Source of the DNA: Paenibacillus_E qinlingensis_A
GTDB lineage: Bacteria > Bacillota > Bacilli > Paenibacillales > NBRC-103111
Assembly: GCF_031455095.1 (NCBI RefSeq)
Contig: NZ_JAVDSB010000009.1
Location: 1-64,000 of the forward strand
DNA length: 64,000 nt
Direction: 5' to 3'
The position numbers were made by a program, and so were the translations under genes. A model generated the notes under the pieces. The model saw only the letters and a program-made list of their open reading frames with translations, did no database searches and was not told the origin of the DNA. Shown here one piece after another: positions 34,928 through 44,617 of this stretch (positions within the stretch are counted from its first letter, which is position 1; every line of letters starts with the position of its first letter).

Positions 34928-36213
34928 TCGGTATTATCGCAGATGATATTACAGGCGCGAATGACATCGGGATTATGTACGCGAAGGCAGGGATTACAAC
35001 GCATGTCTACCCGATGGAATCGTGGACGAATCAAACCGAACGAGTTGAGCCAGAGGTACTCGTCCTTGACACGCACTCCCGATTGGACACGCCAGAAGTC
35101 GCTTACAAGAAAGTGTTTCAGATGACGAAGAAGCTGAAGGATGCGGGCGTTACACGTTTTATGAATAAAACGTGCTCCGTGTTTCGAGGCAATATCGGCG
35201 CCGAATTCGATGCCATGCTAGATGCCCTAGAGGCATCTTTTGGCATCATTGTCCTTGGTTTTCCGAAAAACGGGCGCACAACACTAGACGGTATTCATTA
35301 TGTACATGGTAAAAAACTGGAAGAATCAGAATTTCGAAGTGATCCTGTCCATCCTATGCTTCACTCCAATTTGGTTCAGATTCTACAATCACAAACGGTT
35401 CGTAAAGTTGGACTCATTCCCATAGATCAGATTGATCAAGGCTCATACGTACTGCAAGATGAAATCGCTAGAAAGAAGAACGAAGGCTTTCAGTATGTGA
35501 TTTTAGACGTACGAGATCAGCAATCACTGCAAATTATCGCGCAAGCTGTTCAACATGAACCCATTCTTTGCGGCAGTTCTGCGCTAGCGGAGGAATTAGC
35601 CTTACTAGAAAAGTCAGCAGCTGCTGAATGGGGGGAACAAGGGACGAAACTCCCTGAGCTTGGAAGACAAGCTGTGCTTTGTGCGGCAGGCAGCTTAATG
35701 CCGCAAAGCGCGGCACAAATCGTCTATGCCAAAAAGCAAGGGCTGCATGCCCTGGAGCTCGAATCCATGCTGTTATTTGATCCATTGGAAAAGCAGGTGC
35801 ATTGCGCCAAAATCGTTGAAGACGCTTCGCTGCTGCTCCAAGAAGGGCAAGATGTCCTCATTCATGCCTCGAACAGTCCGATGAAGGTCGCGGCTACAAA
35901 AGTGAAAGGAGCCGAGCTTGGCTTCGACAATACCGAAGTATCTGTGCTCGTTTCAAGTGCACTGTCCGACGTGGTTCGGTCTGTCGTCAATAAGACAGGG
36001 CAACAACGATTGCTCATCGCTGGCGGAGAAACGTCAGCAGCCGTTTGCGACAAGCTAAATATTGACGGACTAAGTATTTGGCAAGAAATTCAACCAGGAT
36101 TGCCATCCTGTTTAACCCTCCAGATGCCGCAAAGGTTTTTGGTATTGAAATCAGGCAGCTTCGGCACGGAATCCTTTTTCATAGAAGCGATTGAACATTT
36201 GAAACAAACTTAA
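34924..36213 (+). CDS. Four-carbon acid sugar kinase family protein (DUF1537 type)
   Basis: A 429-residue kinase-like protein. The N-terminal domain has the family start I-I-A-D-D-I-T-G-A-N-D and N-K-T-C-S-V-F-R-G-N-I-G near residue 80. The C-terminal domain has the nucleotide-binding I-A-G-G-E-T-S-A and a late L-K-S-G-S-F-G. Characterised relatives (OtnK, DtnK, LtnK) phosphorylate 3-oxo-tetronates, D-threonate or erythronates. It overlaps the upstream aldolase-like gene (ATGA), forming the usual kinase-aldolase pair in reverse order. Confidence 0.85.
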   Translation: MIGIIADDITGANDIGIMYAKAGITTHVYPMESWTNQTERVEPEVLVLDTHSRLDTPEVAYKKVFQMTKKLKDAGVTRFMNKTCSVFRGNIGAEFDAMLDALEASFGIIVLGFPKNGRTTLDGIHYVHGKKLEESEFRSDPVHPMLHSNLVQILQSQTVRKVGLIPIDQIDQGSYVLQDEIARKKNEGFQYVILDVRDQQSLQIIAQAVQHEPILCGSSALAEELALLEKSAAAEWGEQGTKLPELGRQAVLCAAGSLMPQSAAQIVYAKKQGLHALELESMLLFDPLEKQVHCAKIVEDASLLLQEGQDVLIHASNSPMKVAATKVKGAELGFDNTEVSVLVSSALSDVVRSVVNKTGQQRLLIAGGETSAAVCDKLNIDGLSIWQEIQPGLPSCLTLQMPQRFLVLKSGSFGTESFFIEAIEHLKQT

Positions 36214-36237
36214 GATCAGCAGGGAGGAGATTAGCGC

Positions 36238-36870
36238 ATGAGTGCAACGTTTGAGCAACTTTTCGTAAAATACCCTGATTTGGAACCATGTCGTGCTTCT
36301 ATTCATGCCGCATTTGAGGCGATGAAGCTCTCGTTTGAAAAGGGAGGCAAAATGCTGCTGGCCGGCAACGGAGGAAGTGCAGCGGATTGTGAGCATGTGG
36401 TTGGTGAATTAATGAAAGGTTTTATGTCACCTCGCAAACTCCCTAAGAAGCAAAGAGATCTCATGTTGGTTCACGGCGAAGAGCAGGGTACCTATTTGGC
36501 GGATCATTTGCAAGGGGCGCTTCCAGCGATTTCGCTAGTGAGCCATACCGCATTTGCCACGGCATTCAATAATGATGTAGCTCCCGACATGGTATTTGCA
36601 CAGCAAGTATATGGGTACGGTCAACAAGAGGATATCCTTGTTGTTTTTAGTACATCTGGGAACTCGGCTAATATCGTTCACGCTGTACAAGTCGCCAAAT
36701 CCATGGGCGTAACGACGGTTGGACTAACGGGGGAAGGCGGCGGTCGACTGAAAGAACTTTGCGATGTTATCATTCGCGTGCCATACAGCTCAACACCAGA
36801 CATTCAGGAACGCCATCTTCCGATATACCATGTGCTTTGTATGATGTTAGAGGAGGCATTCTTCGTATGA
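36238..36870 (+). CDS. SIS-domain phosphosugar isomerase, GmhA/DiaA-like
   Basis: A 210-residue single-SIS-domain protein. L-L-A-G-N-G-G-S-A-A-D (residues ~40-50) and F-S-T-S-G-N-S-A-N-I (residues ~140) are the phosphosugar-binding loops. It is closest in style to sedoheptulose-7-phosphate isomerase. In this setting it could interconvert aldose and ketose phosphates between the kinases and the aldolases. The stop overlaps the start of the ROK kinase by four bases. A heptose role is not supported because no other heptose genes are near. Confidence 0.85.
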   Translation: MSATFEQLFVKYPDLEPCRASIHAAFEAMKLSFEKGGKMLLAGNGGSAADCEHVVGELMKGFMSPRKLPKKQRDLMLVHGEEQGTYLADHLQGALPAISLVSHTAFATAFNNDVAPDMVFAQQVYGYGQQEDILVVFSTSGNSANIVHAVQVAKSMGVTTVGLTGEGGGRLKELCDVIIRVPYSSTPDIQERHLPIYHVLCMMLEEAFFV

Positions 36871-37838
36871 GTCTCCTGTTAGGCGGTATTGATATCGGTG
36901 GTACGAAATGTGCAGCGGTACTTGGGAGATCGGCTTCTGAGACGGTTAACATTATCGATAAAATAAGCTTTCCGACACCTGCAACGCCAGGAGAGGCGCT
37001 AGTCCAGCTTGGCGATGCGTTGGAACAATTGCTGAAGCGCAACCAAGCGGAACCTTTACAGGCCATCGGTATTAGCTGCGGCGGACCTTTGAGCAGTAAA
37101 GAGGGGCTCGTTCTTTCACCGCCCAATTTGCCCGGTTGGGATCGCGTTGATGTGTTGACGCCATTTCGAGATCGGTTCAGCGTTCCTGTTGGCTTGCAAA
37201 ATGATGCTAACGCTTGTGCATTGGCGGAATGGAAATGGGGAGCCGGGCGAGGTTCGGAAAATATGGTTTTCTTGACCTTTGGAACAGGCATGGGTGCTGG
37301 TCTGATCTTAAATGGCCGCATTTATGGCGGGGCCAACGATATGGCTGGCGAAGTAGGACATATCCGTTTAGCGGAAGATGGACCTCTCGGATATGGGAAA
37401 TATGGCTCGTTCGAAGGCTTTTGCAGTGGCGGCGGGATTGCTAGATTAGCTCAAAAGTTCGTGGAAGATGGTGTACGCGTAGGGGAGTCGACACTTTTGC
37501 AGGCCGATCAACAAGAGTTGACGGCGAAAGTTGTGTTTGCAGCTGCCCATGCTGGAGATGAACTAGCGAAAAGGGTAATTGAAATCGTGAGTAAGCAGCT
37601 TGGGCGCGGATTGGCGATTCTAGTGGATATCCTGAATCCAGATACGATTGTCATTGGCAGTATCTATGAGCGCCAAGAGGCGATGTTAGCCCCTCTGGTT
37701 ATGGCTGAGCTGCAGCGAGAGGCTCTACCAATTGCCCTTGGCGTTTGCCGAATTGTTCCTTCTGGATTACAAGATAATGTCGGAGATGCCGCCAGTTTAT
37801 CGGTTGCACTTCATGAATATGAGCAACAGCAGAAATAG
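36867..37838 (+). CDS. ROK-family sugar kinase
   Basis: About 323 residues. The ATP motif G-G-I-D-I-G-G-T-K and the catalytic stretch N-D-A-N-A-C-A-L-A-E are present, as is E-V-G-H-I. The usual cysteine-rich zinc motif after it is replaced by G-Y-G-K-Y-G-S-F-E-G-F-C-S-G-G-G, which keeps only one cysteine. There is no helix-turn-helix, so it is a kinase, not an NagC/XylR-type repressor. Likely substrate is a hexose such as mannose, glucose or allose. The start at 36867 overlaps the SIS gene stop (ATGA). Confidence 0.88.
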   Translation: MSLLLGGIDIGGTKCAAVLGRSASETVNIIDKISFPTPATPGEALVQLGDALEQLLKRNQAEPLQAIGISCGGPLSSKEGLVLSPPNLPGWDRVDVLTPFRDRFSVPVGLQNDANACALAEWKWGAGRGSENMVFLTFGTGMGAGLILNGRIYGGANDMAGEVGHIRLAEDGPLGYGKYGSFEGFCSGGGIARLAQKFVEDGVRVGESTLLQADQQELTAKVVFAAAHAGDELAKRVIEIVSKQLGRGLAILVDILNPDTIVIGSIYERQEAMLAPLVMAELQREALPIALGVCRIVPSGLQDNVGDAASLSVALHEYEQQQK

Positions 37839-37852
37839 AGAGGGAGGACCAT

Positions 37853-39991
37853 ATGCTACAAGGAATTGAGATAAGTTCAAACGGCTTACAGTCCGTTCTT
37901 GGCCGTATTCGAGTTACGGTGACAACTGACAATGGTTCAGCATTGCCGCTTCTAAGTAGTGAGAGTGAAGTAACAGCAGGCTCGGATGAGCGCGGCGCTT
38001 ATACGGAAACAAATCAGATTTTCCGTGGCGAAAATGATACGGCGGTGGTTCAGCTGAGGTTTCGCGCTTATGATTCCGTAGTCCTGGCCTCGGTGCAGGG
38101 TGAGTTGATCAATGCCAATGATTTCGGTAGACAGCTTTGCTTCGCCGCACAGAATGGCATTATCATCCATGCACAGGACATGGAGGAAGTAGACGGTTTG
38201 ATGGCCAACTATCAGCATAAAGACTGGTGGACTCGGCCGCATTTTAACCATGATTGGTCAACGTTACCTGAACGTACACAATCTTTACTATGGCGTAAGG
38301 GGAAAGATGCTTCCTATTACCATCTGCTGCCCGTTTGCGGCCCGGAATTCCGTACAGATGTATGCGGCGCTGAGTCAGGATTGCAAATCCGAGTGTCATC
38401 CCAACAAGGTGGAAGAACGAAATGTCAGGCACTATCTTTTGTCCTAGGCACAGGAGCAGATCCGTATCAGTTAATGGAGAATCAAGTTGACGCAGCGTTA
38501 CATGCTCTGGAGTACCCGACACTGCCTCGCGCGCAGAAAGCCTATCCTGAAATTCTAGATTCCCTCGGCTGGTGCAGCTGGGATGCTTTCTATCATCAAG
38601 TGGATGAGAAAGGTTTGCTGATCAAAGCGGAAGAGCTGCAAGCAGCAGGACTGCCTGTGCAATGGGTGATGATTGATGATGGTTGGTCACAAACAATCGA
38701 TAAGAAGCTATCCTCATTCCAAGCAGATGAAGAAAAGTTCCCGCAAGGGCTTGGAGCTACGGTCCGCAAGCTGAAAGAGCAGCATGGTATCCGTTGGGTT
38801 GGCGTTTGGCATACGATCGCAGGTTATTGGGGAGGTATTCATCCAGATTCTCCAATCGCGAAGCAATATAGCGACTATCTCTACAGCAATGCCAAAGGGA
38901 GCTTAATTCCTTATCCGGATGCGGGACGCGGCTTTGGTTTCTGGCATGCCTGGCATGCTTTCTTGGAGCGTCAAGGTATCGATTTTGTCAAAGTAGACAG
39001 TCAAAGTGCTGTCTTGAATTTCACGAAGCATGAATGGTCGATCGGTGAAGCGGCAGCTGCGGCTCATCAGGCACTGGAAGCATCGGCATCCCTACATTTT
39101 AACAACACAATCATTAACTGTATGGGGATGGCGGCTGAAAATATGTGGCACCGTCCGAAATCTTCGGTTTCTCGCAACAGCGATGACTTCGTTCCTCAAG
39201 ATGAATTCGGTTTTGCCGAGCATGCGTTGCAAAATGCTTACAACTCCTATTATCACGGTGCGTTCTATTATGGTGACTGGGATATGTACTGGACGAAGAA
39301 TCATGATGATATTCAAAATGCGGTACTTCGCTCGGTCAGCGGTGGGCCTGTTTATTTCAGCGATGCACCGGGCAACACCGATCCTACGAAAATTTGGCCG
39401 CTTATTTACCAAAACGGAAGTATTATTCGTTGTGAACAAACGCCTAGCCCAACGGCAGACTGCTTATTCCTAGATCCGACGAAGGACACCATACCTTTAA
39501 AACTATGGAACACTGCGCGAGATTCAGGCGTCGTAGCTGCGTTCCACATTGGTAAGCATAAAGACGAGATCAAGGGATCGGTAAGCCCTTCCGATGTACC
39601 GGGATTACAAGGTGAGCAGTTCGTGCTTTACGAACATTTCTCTGGCGAGATGAAGCTCATGCATGCGAATGAACACCATGACTTCGTGCTTCAGCCAACA
39701 CAATGCGCGCTTTACTTATTTATTCCAGTTGCCGGTGCGGCAACACCGATTGGTTTGACCGATAAATATGTCGCTGCGGATGCAGTAAGCCATGTGAAGT
39801 CGGAAGGTTCTACCGTGTCGTTTCAATTGAAAGAGGGCGGGAAGTTCCGGTTCATGTCAGCAGGCAGAGAAGTTGTCGTGGATGTCAATGGCAAGAGGCT
39901 TCCTGTCGTAGTGGTAAGCAAACAATTGTATGAAGTTGAGATTCCTAATCTGGAAGACAAGCTTCAGATTGTAGTCTCCGTTACGGAATAA
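37853..39991 (+). CDS. GH36 protein of the raffinose synthase/Sip1 type
   Basis: A 712-residue glycoside hydrolase clan D protein. The barrel starts L-G-W-C-S-W-D-A-F-Y (residue ~238), the nucleophile is Asp382 in F-V-K-V-D-S-Q-S, and the acid/base is in S-R-N-S-D-D-F (Asp444/445). This is the raffinose-synthase-like branch, which includes bacterial and archaeal alpha-galactosidases. It has no signal peptide and would act on imported alpha-galactosides. Ribosome site AGGGAGG; it follows the ROK kinase after 14 bases. Confidence 0.85.
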   Translation: MLQGIEISSNGLQSVLGRIRVTVTTDNGSALPLLSSESEVTAGSDERGAYTETNQIFRGENDTAVVQLRFRAYDSVVLASVQGELINANDFGRQLCFAAQNGIIIHAQDMEEVDGLMANYQHKDWWTRPHFNHDWSTLPERTQSLLWRKGKDASYYHLLPVCGPEFRTDVCGAESGLQIRVSSQQGGRTKCQALSFVLGTGADPYQLMENQVDAALHALEYPTLPRAQKAYPEILDSLGWCSWDAFYHQVDEKGLLIKAEELQAAGLPVQWVMIDDGWSQTIDKKLSSFQADEEKFPQGLGATVRKLKEQHGIRWVGVWHTIAGYWGGIHPDSPIAKQYSDYLYSNAKGSLIPYPDAGRGFGFWHAWHAFLERQGIDFVKVDSQSAVLNFTKHEWSIGEAAAAAHQALEASASLHFNNTIINCMGMAAENMWHRPKSSVSRNSDDFVPQDEFGFAEHALQNAYNSYYHGAFYYGDWDMYWTKNHDDIQNAVLRSVSGGPVYFSDAPGNTDPTKIWPLIYQNGSIIRCEQTPSPTADCLFLDPTKDTIPLKLWNTARDSGVVAAFHIGKHKDEIKGSVSPSDVPGLQGEQFVLYEHFSGEMKLMHANEHHDFVLQPTQCALYLFIPVAGAATPIGLTDKYVAADAVSHVKSEGSTVSFQLKEGGKFRFMSAGREVVVDVNGKRLPVVVVSKQLYEVEIPNLEDKLQIVVSVTE

Positions 39992-40023
39992 ACAATCGTT
40001 GTGCACAAATGAGGTGAGATGAC

Positions 40024-43020
40024 ATGGAAATGATGACCCAGTGGGAAGCAGATACGCCTGTTCTGGCGGAGAAAGATGTTGTCATCGTTGGCGGATCTTT
40101 CGCTGGCATTGCCTGCGCAGTGGAATTGGCGAAAGCCGGACAACGGATCATGATCATCGAGCCACGTACGTATTTGGGGCGGGAACTCTCCGCCTCTCTT
40201 CGTCCGTGGCTTGATCTTTCTACCAGCTGGAATCGTCCTGAGCTTATTCAATTTGTCATAGATCAAGCTGGTGAACAAACGTATGCGGCTGACAAAACGT
40301 ATTTGCCGCTGCATCCTGATCGGCTGAAGCGTGCCTTGGAAGATAAGCTGATCGCGCACGATATAACGCTCCTCTATGCTTCACTTCCAGTTGCCATCGT
40401 TACCAATCCTCACAGTAACGAACGGGAAGGACTCGTGATCGCGAATAAAACGGGCAGCCAAGTGATTCTTTGTAAGCGTTTAATCGATATGACGGAAACG
40501 AATGTGGTCGCACAGCTGACGGGTCATTCTGTTGAGTCATATGTCTGTGGGAAAACGGCAGCGTTTGCAAGAACGCTAGAGTTTACTGGCGTATCTTGGC
40601 CTGAGGAAGATGATCAAGCGGATGAACTCATTGTTCCGAATAGTCTAGGACTGCTGGATAACAAAGTGAACTTGGTACATGGGTATCGGGATGGGCAGCA
40701 TGTTTACGTAGAATATTGGATGGTTATGGCGAGTGGTAACCAGCTAGAAATAGCCGGTGAACGCGAACTTGAAGCTCGTAGGCGGGGCATGGACTTGACT
40801 GCCTTTCTAGTACAGAATGTTCCTGCTTTCCGTAAAGCGAATTTGTGCTCGTCATCCTTTGAGCTTCACGGACCTGTGCCTCTTCATGGAGGAGCGGAGG
40901 TCGAGCAGAGTCAGTATCTAGATCCAACGCAAGCAACAGTTGCGGGTATGGGACTAGCTGCTAAGTTCCTAGATGAACCTGTCGTAGAGCAACAAGCTGT
41001 AAGGCCGTATGCAAGCAAACGTGTAGTAACCAATGTTCCTACCTTGTCAAAAGTCGAGGTCCTTGTGATTGGCGGAGGTTCCAGTGGTGCATGCGCATCC
41101 ATCACAGCGGGAGGCGAAGGTGTAAGTACGATGCTCGTGGATATGAATCCTGGGCTGGGTGGAACAGGAACCTTTGGCGGGGTAGACAGCTATTGGTTTG
41201 GCCGCAGAGAAGGCTTCGCAGCTCGCATCCATAATGCTGTATTAACTGCCCAGCAAGGCATCGGCTATAAGGGTCATAAATGGAACATTGAAGCGAAGAT
41301 GTTCGCGCTGCAGCAAGAAGCAAAGCACCATCATGTCGATTTACTGTTTAATGCTTTTACGTATGCAGCGTTGATGGAAAACAACACCGTATGCGGTGTG
41401 CTCGTCGCAACGCGTTGGGGCCCTGTTGCCATCTACGCGGATGTCGTAATTGATGCGACAGGCGATGGCGATGTGGCAGCTTTTGCAGGCGCAGAATTTG
41501 TGTACGGTTCTGCGAAAGATCATACCGTTATGTGGTACTCCCTTGCACAATTTAGTAAACCTGACAAGATTCAGAACAATTTTACAAGTATGGTCGATGT
41601 ATCGGATATTGTGGACTACACACGCGCAATCATGGCTGGACGCCGAAGAGGTGACCCGCAATTGCATGACCATGGTATTTATGTTGCCACACGGGAAAGC
41701 CGGCATATTATAGGCGAAACTGTGATGCAGCTATCCGACCAGTTGCTGCAACGTAGTTGGCCGGATGTGATTAATGTTCATTTTAGCAATCATGATGTAA
41801 AAGGAGTCAGCGGGGCAGATTGGATAAATATTGGACTTATCCCACCTAATTTAGAAATTGAAATTCCCTATCGCTTGCTGCTGCCAAAGGGCATTGAAGG
41901 TGTATTAGTCGCGGGGAAAGCCATTTCTGCAACGCATGATGCGCTGCCTGCGATTCGGATGCAGTCTGATTTGGAAAATTTGGGAGGTGTAGCTGCGCTT
42001 GCTGCTGCATTAGCCGTACGAACTGGTGTTCCTCCAAGGAGAATTGGTATTAAGGAGCTGCAAGATCGCTTAATTCGTGAAGGAATTTTGTCAGAAGCAG
42101 TTAGAACCAGGCAACTTGCGCCTATCCAATATACAAATGAAGAACTCAAGCTTTTAGTAGATAACATAGAATCGGATCAGCCGCTCTATGAATATGCGAA
42201 TATGCGTATGAATGAAATCTACAAGGAGTGCATTCCTTTCGTAGAAATATGCTCGCTAGGACAGCGAATTGTTCCTTATTTAATTGAGGCGATGGAGCAT
42301 GCAACAGGGATGCGGGAGCTCCGACTGGCGCAAGCACTAGCCACTCTTGGAAGTAAAGCGGCTGTTCCGGTCCTAATCGCGCGGATTATGGAAGAGCTGC
42401 AGGGTACGGAACTTCCACGTCGGACGGCAGATATGATGTATGTCCAACTACCTCCAGATCACGGCGCGATGCCAGATGTGGTGTACTTGTTATACTCCCT
42501 TGCACAAACACAGGACTCACGTGCAATAGCCGTATGGGAGCGGGTTGTCGAGCTGATGCAGCCAAGTGAAGAAGACTTTAAAGATACTTGGCTAGGTCTC
42601 TATTACTACGTAGATGCGGTAAGTCAAGGAGCCGAAAGACTTGGAGATCGCGATGCGATTCCTCTATTAGAGCGATTGCATCAGATACCCTATTTACATG
42701 CCCAGATGAGCTCGAGTGTTCCGCAATCCGACTACTTTTTGGAGAGGAGAGCGATGCTGGAACTGGTCATTGGCAGGGCACTTGCCCGGTGTGGAAGCAG
42801 GCTTGGTTATGATGTGCTGATCCAATATGTCTGTGATGGCCGATCGCTTCTAGCGAAGCAAGCACTTCAACAATTAAAGGCGATTAGCGGGGAGTTCCTC
42901 ACGAAGGATCCAGTAAGCTTACGTAGTTGGCTGGATAATGAGCAGCCTTATCGGCATACGTACCCACTTCAGACGCAGCTTGATATTGAAACGAACAGTG
43001 AATCCATTTTGCGAGGCTAA
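40024..43020 (+). CDS. Fusion of two FAD-dependent oxidoreductase domains with HEAT-like repeats
   Basis: A 998-residue cytoplasmic protein. Residues ~19-320 form a first FAD_oxidored-like domain starting V-V-I-V-G-G-S-F-A-G, where the third glycine of G-x-G-x-x-G is serine. Residues ~342-700 form a second domain with a canonical L-V-I-G-G-G-S-S-G and G-L-G-G-T-G-T-F-G-G. D-A-T-G-D-G-D-V-A (~480) is the third FAD motif. Residues ~705-980 are helical with HEAT-like pairs (A-L-A-T-L-G-S-K-A-A-V-P-V-L). Single-domain relatives oxidise sugars or release bound residues; this architecture is unusual. It could oxidise a sugar to an onic acid or a 3-keto sugar. Confidence 0.75.
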   Translation: MEMMTQWEADTPVLAEKDVVIVGGSFAGIACAVELAKAGQRIMIIEPRTYLGRELSASLRPWLDLSTSWNRPELIQFVIDQAGEQTYAADKTYLPLHPDRLKRALEDKLIAHDITLLYASLPVAIVTNPHSNEREGLVIANKTGSQVILCKRLIDMTETNVVAQLTGHSVESYVCGKTAAFARTLEFTGVSWPEEDDQADELIVPNSLGLLDNKVNLVHGYRDGQHVYVEYWMVMASGNQLEIAGERELEARRRGMDLTAFLVQNVPAFRKANLCSSSFELHGPVPLHGGAEVEQSQYLDPTQATVAGMGLAAKFLDEPVVEQQAVRPYASKRVVTNVPTLSKVEVLVIGGGSSGACASITAGGEGVSTMLVDMNPGLGGTGTFGGVDSYWFGRREGFAARIHNAVLTAQQGIGYKGHKWNIEAKMFALQQEAKHHHVDLLFNAFTYAALMENNTVCGVLVATRWGPVAIYADVVIDATGDGDVAAFAGAEFVYGSAKDHTVMWYSLAQFSKPDKIQNNFTSMVDVSDIVDYTRAIMAGRRRGDPQLHDHGIYVATRESRHIIGETVMQLSDQLLQRSWPDVINVHFSNHDVKGVSGADWINIGLIPPNLEIEIPYRLLLPKGIEGVLVAGKAISATHDALPAIRMQSDLENLGGVAALAAALAVRTGVPPRRIGIKELQDRLIREGILSEAVRTRQLAPIQYTNEELKLLVDNIESDQPLYEYANMRMNEIYKECIPFVEICSLGQRIVPYLIEAMEHATGMRELRLAQALATLGSKAAVPVLIARIMEELQGTELPRRTADMMYVQLPPDHGAMPDVVYLLYSLAQTQDSRAIAVWERVVELMQPSEEDFKDTWLGLYYYVDAVSQGAERLGDRDAIPLLERLHQIPYLHAQMSSSVPQSDYFLERRAMLELVIGRALARCGSRLGYDVLIQYVCDGRSLLAKQALQQLKAISGEFLTKDPVSLRSWLDNEQPYRHTYPLQTQLDIETNSESILRG

Positions 43021-43062
43021 GCGGAGTAGAAGGGATGAACGTGATTAAAGGAGGCGGCAGCC

Positions 43063-44580
43063 GTGTTTCTAGCCCTAGACATCGGAACAACGAATATCAA
43101 AGCAGGCATTGCGGATGAAAAAGGGGCGCTGCTTGCTACAGCAATTCGAGTAAACCAGAAGAAGCAGCATTCAGAAGGTTACGTGTATTACGATCCTCAG
43201 GATTTGTGGCATACCATTGCATTGCTTATTCAAGAGGTTATTTCCACGGCAGGAGTCACGACGGTTTGCTCCGTTGGCATCACAAGTATGGCGGAAAGCG
43301 GGCTGTTAGTCGATCGCCAAGCAGGTACGGCTCGAACGAAGATTATACCGTGGTTCGAATCATGCTCACTTCCTCATGAGAAGCGAATCAAACAGGAGAT
43401 CGACGCGTATGAACAGTTTTGCCAAAGCGGACTGCACCCATCATTCAAACAAGGGTTGTCCAAGCTGCTCTGGATTCAAGAAACACAGCCTGAAGCACTC
43501 CATGGCAGCGTGTGGCTGTCTGTTTCCTCCTATGTGGCCTACTTGCTGACGGGGAAATTTGCGGAAGAAGAAACGCTTGCTGCCCGAACATTCGTCTATC
43601 GGATGGATAAGCGGGAGTGGAACTTGCCTTTGATTCATCATTTCGGTTTAAAAGAAAGTCACTTCCCTACAGTCGTTGCTACGGGTGCGGCTATTGGCAC
43701 GGTTCTCCCTGATGTGGGTCAAAGGTTCGGTTTAGGGCCTTCGACCATCGTTTGTCTCGCTGGGCATGATCATGTCTGCGCATCACTGACGATAGGTCAA
43801 CCTGAGCAACGTAACGTGTACAACTCCATGGGCACAGCTGAAACATTAGTAGGAAGCTTTGGTGCTAGAGCGCTTGGACTAAACGATTACCATTCAGGGC
43901 TAGCATTTGGACGGCATCCTTTGGCGAATCAAATGTTTTGGATGGGAGGTCACTCTGCGTCAGGTGGTTCCGTTGAATGGTTAAGAGACCTCCTCGATAC
44001 AGGAGATTTATCGTATTCGGATATTCTGGGCTTGCTCGATCAGGTTGAATCAGGCCCAACTGGTATTCTGTATTATCCTTATTTGTCCGGTTGCGGTGCA
44101 CCAGCTCCGAATGCTATGGCACAAGCAGCTTGGATTGGTCTGACTTCCCGCCATCGTCGCGGTGACATGTTCAAGGCTATTCTGGAAGGAAATTCCTACC
44201 ACATGGAGTGGTTGCGACTTCAAGCTGAACAAGTAGGCGGAGAACCCATTATCAAGTTGGTGGTTGTTGGTGGCGGGGCCAAAAACAAACATTGGCTGCA
44301 AATCAAAGCAGACGTATCGGGGATCGAGCTGCATCATCCCGATTTGCCGGAGGCAACGCTGCTCGGCGCAGCGCTAACGGCTGGGGTGGGTGCCGGTGTG
44401 TACGCTTCCTTTGAAGAAGCTATGCGTGCTGTTCCAACAGGCCGCTTGCACATCTATAAGCCTGATCGTGCTATATATGATCAGTACCAGTCCATTTTTC
44501 AAAAAGGCTTCGCTCACCTTCGCCCATTGCTATTAGAATACGACATGTGGGTAAGACAACCGTCTAGAAATGAACGCTAA
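43063..44580 (+). CDS. FGGY-family carbohydrate kinase (second)
   Basis: A 505-residue kinase with N-terminal A-L-D-I-G-T-T-N-I-K-A-G, central C-L-A-G-H-D-H-V (substrate site region), N-S-M-G-T-A-E-T and late V-G-G-G-A-K-N adenosine motif. It looks closer to glucono-, xylulo- or fuculokinases than to the kinase at 28829. It may phosphorylate the product of the adjacent FAD oxidoreductase. Start is GTG at 43063 with AAAGGAGG eight bases upstream. Confidence 0.88.
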   Translation: MFLALDIGTTNIKAGIADEKGALLATAIRVNQKKQHSEGYVYYDPQDLWHTIALLIQEVISTAGVTTVCSVGITSMAESGLLVDRQAGTARTKIIPWFESCSLPHEKRIKQEIDAYEQFCQSGLHPSFKQGLSKLLWIQETQPEALHGSVWLSVSSYVAYLLTGKFAEEETLAARTFVYRMDKREWNLPLIHHFGLKESHFPTVVATGAAIGTVLPDVGQRFGLGPSTIVCLAGHDHVCASLTIGQPEQRNVYNSMGTAETLVGSFGARALGLNDYHSGLAFGRHPLANQMFWMGGHSASGGSVEWLRDLLDTGDLSYSDILGLLDQVESGPTGILYYPYLSGCGAPAPNAMAQAAWIGLTSRHRRGDMFKAILEGNSYHMEWLRLQAEQVGGEPIIKLVVVGGGAKNKHWLQIKADVSGIELHHPDLPEATLLGAALTAGVGAGVYASFEEAMRAVPTGRLHIYKPDRAIYDQYQSIFQKGFAHLRPLLLEYDMWVRQPSRNER

Positions 44581-44617
44581 ACGATAACGCATACATCTCA
44601 ATTCTAGGAGGAATACG

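Noticed and set aside
36759..36866. N-terminal extension of the ROK kinase
   Set aside because: The extension lies inside the SIS gene. The ATG at 36867 forms the usual ATGA overlap and gives the correct family N-terminus.
36238..36870. Heptose biosynthesis (gmhA) role
   Set aside because: No gmhB, hldE or heptosyltransferase-type neighbours; the catabolic context favours another phosphosugar.
36770..37321. A 183-codon frame antisense to the SIS and ROK genes
   Set aside because: It is a shadow of codon usage in the ROK gene with no start signal or family motifs.
15584..37838. Sulfoquinovose or other sulfosugar breakdown pathway
   Set aside because: Aldolase, kinase and isomerase genes are present, but no sulfoquinovosidase (GH31), sulfolactaldehyde enzyme or sulfonate exporter was seen.
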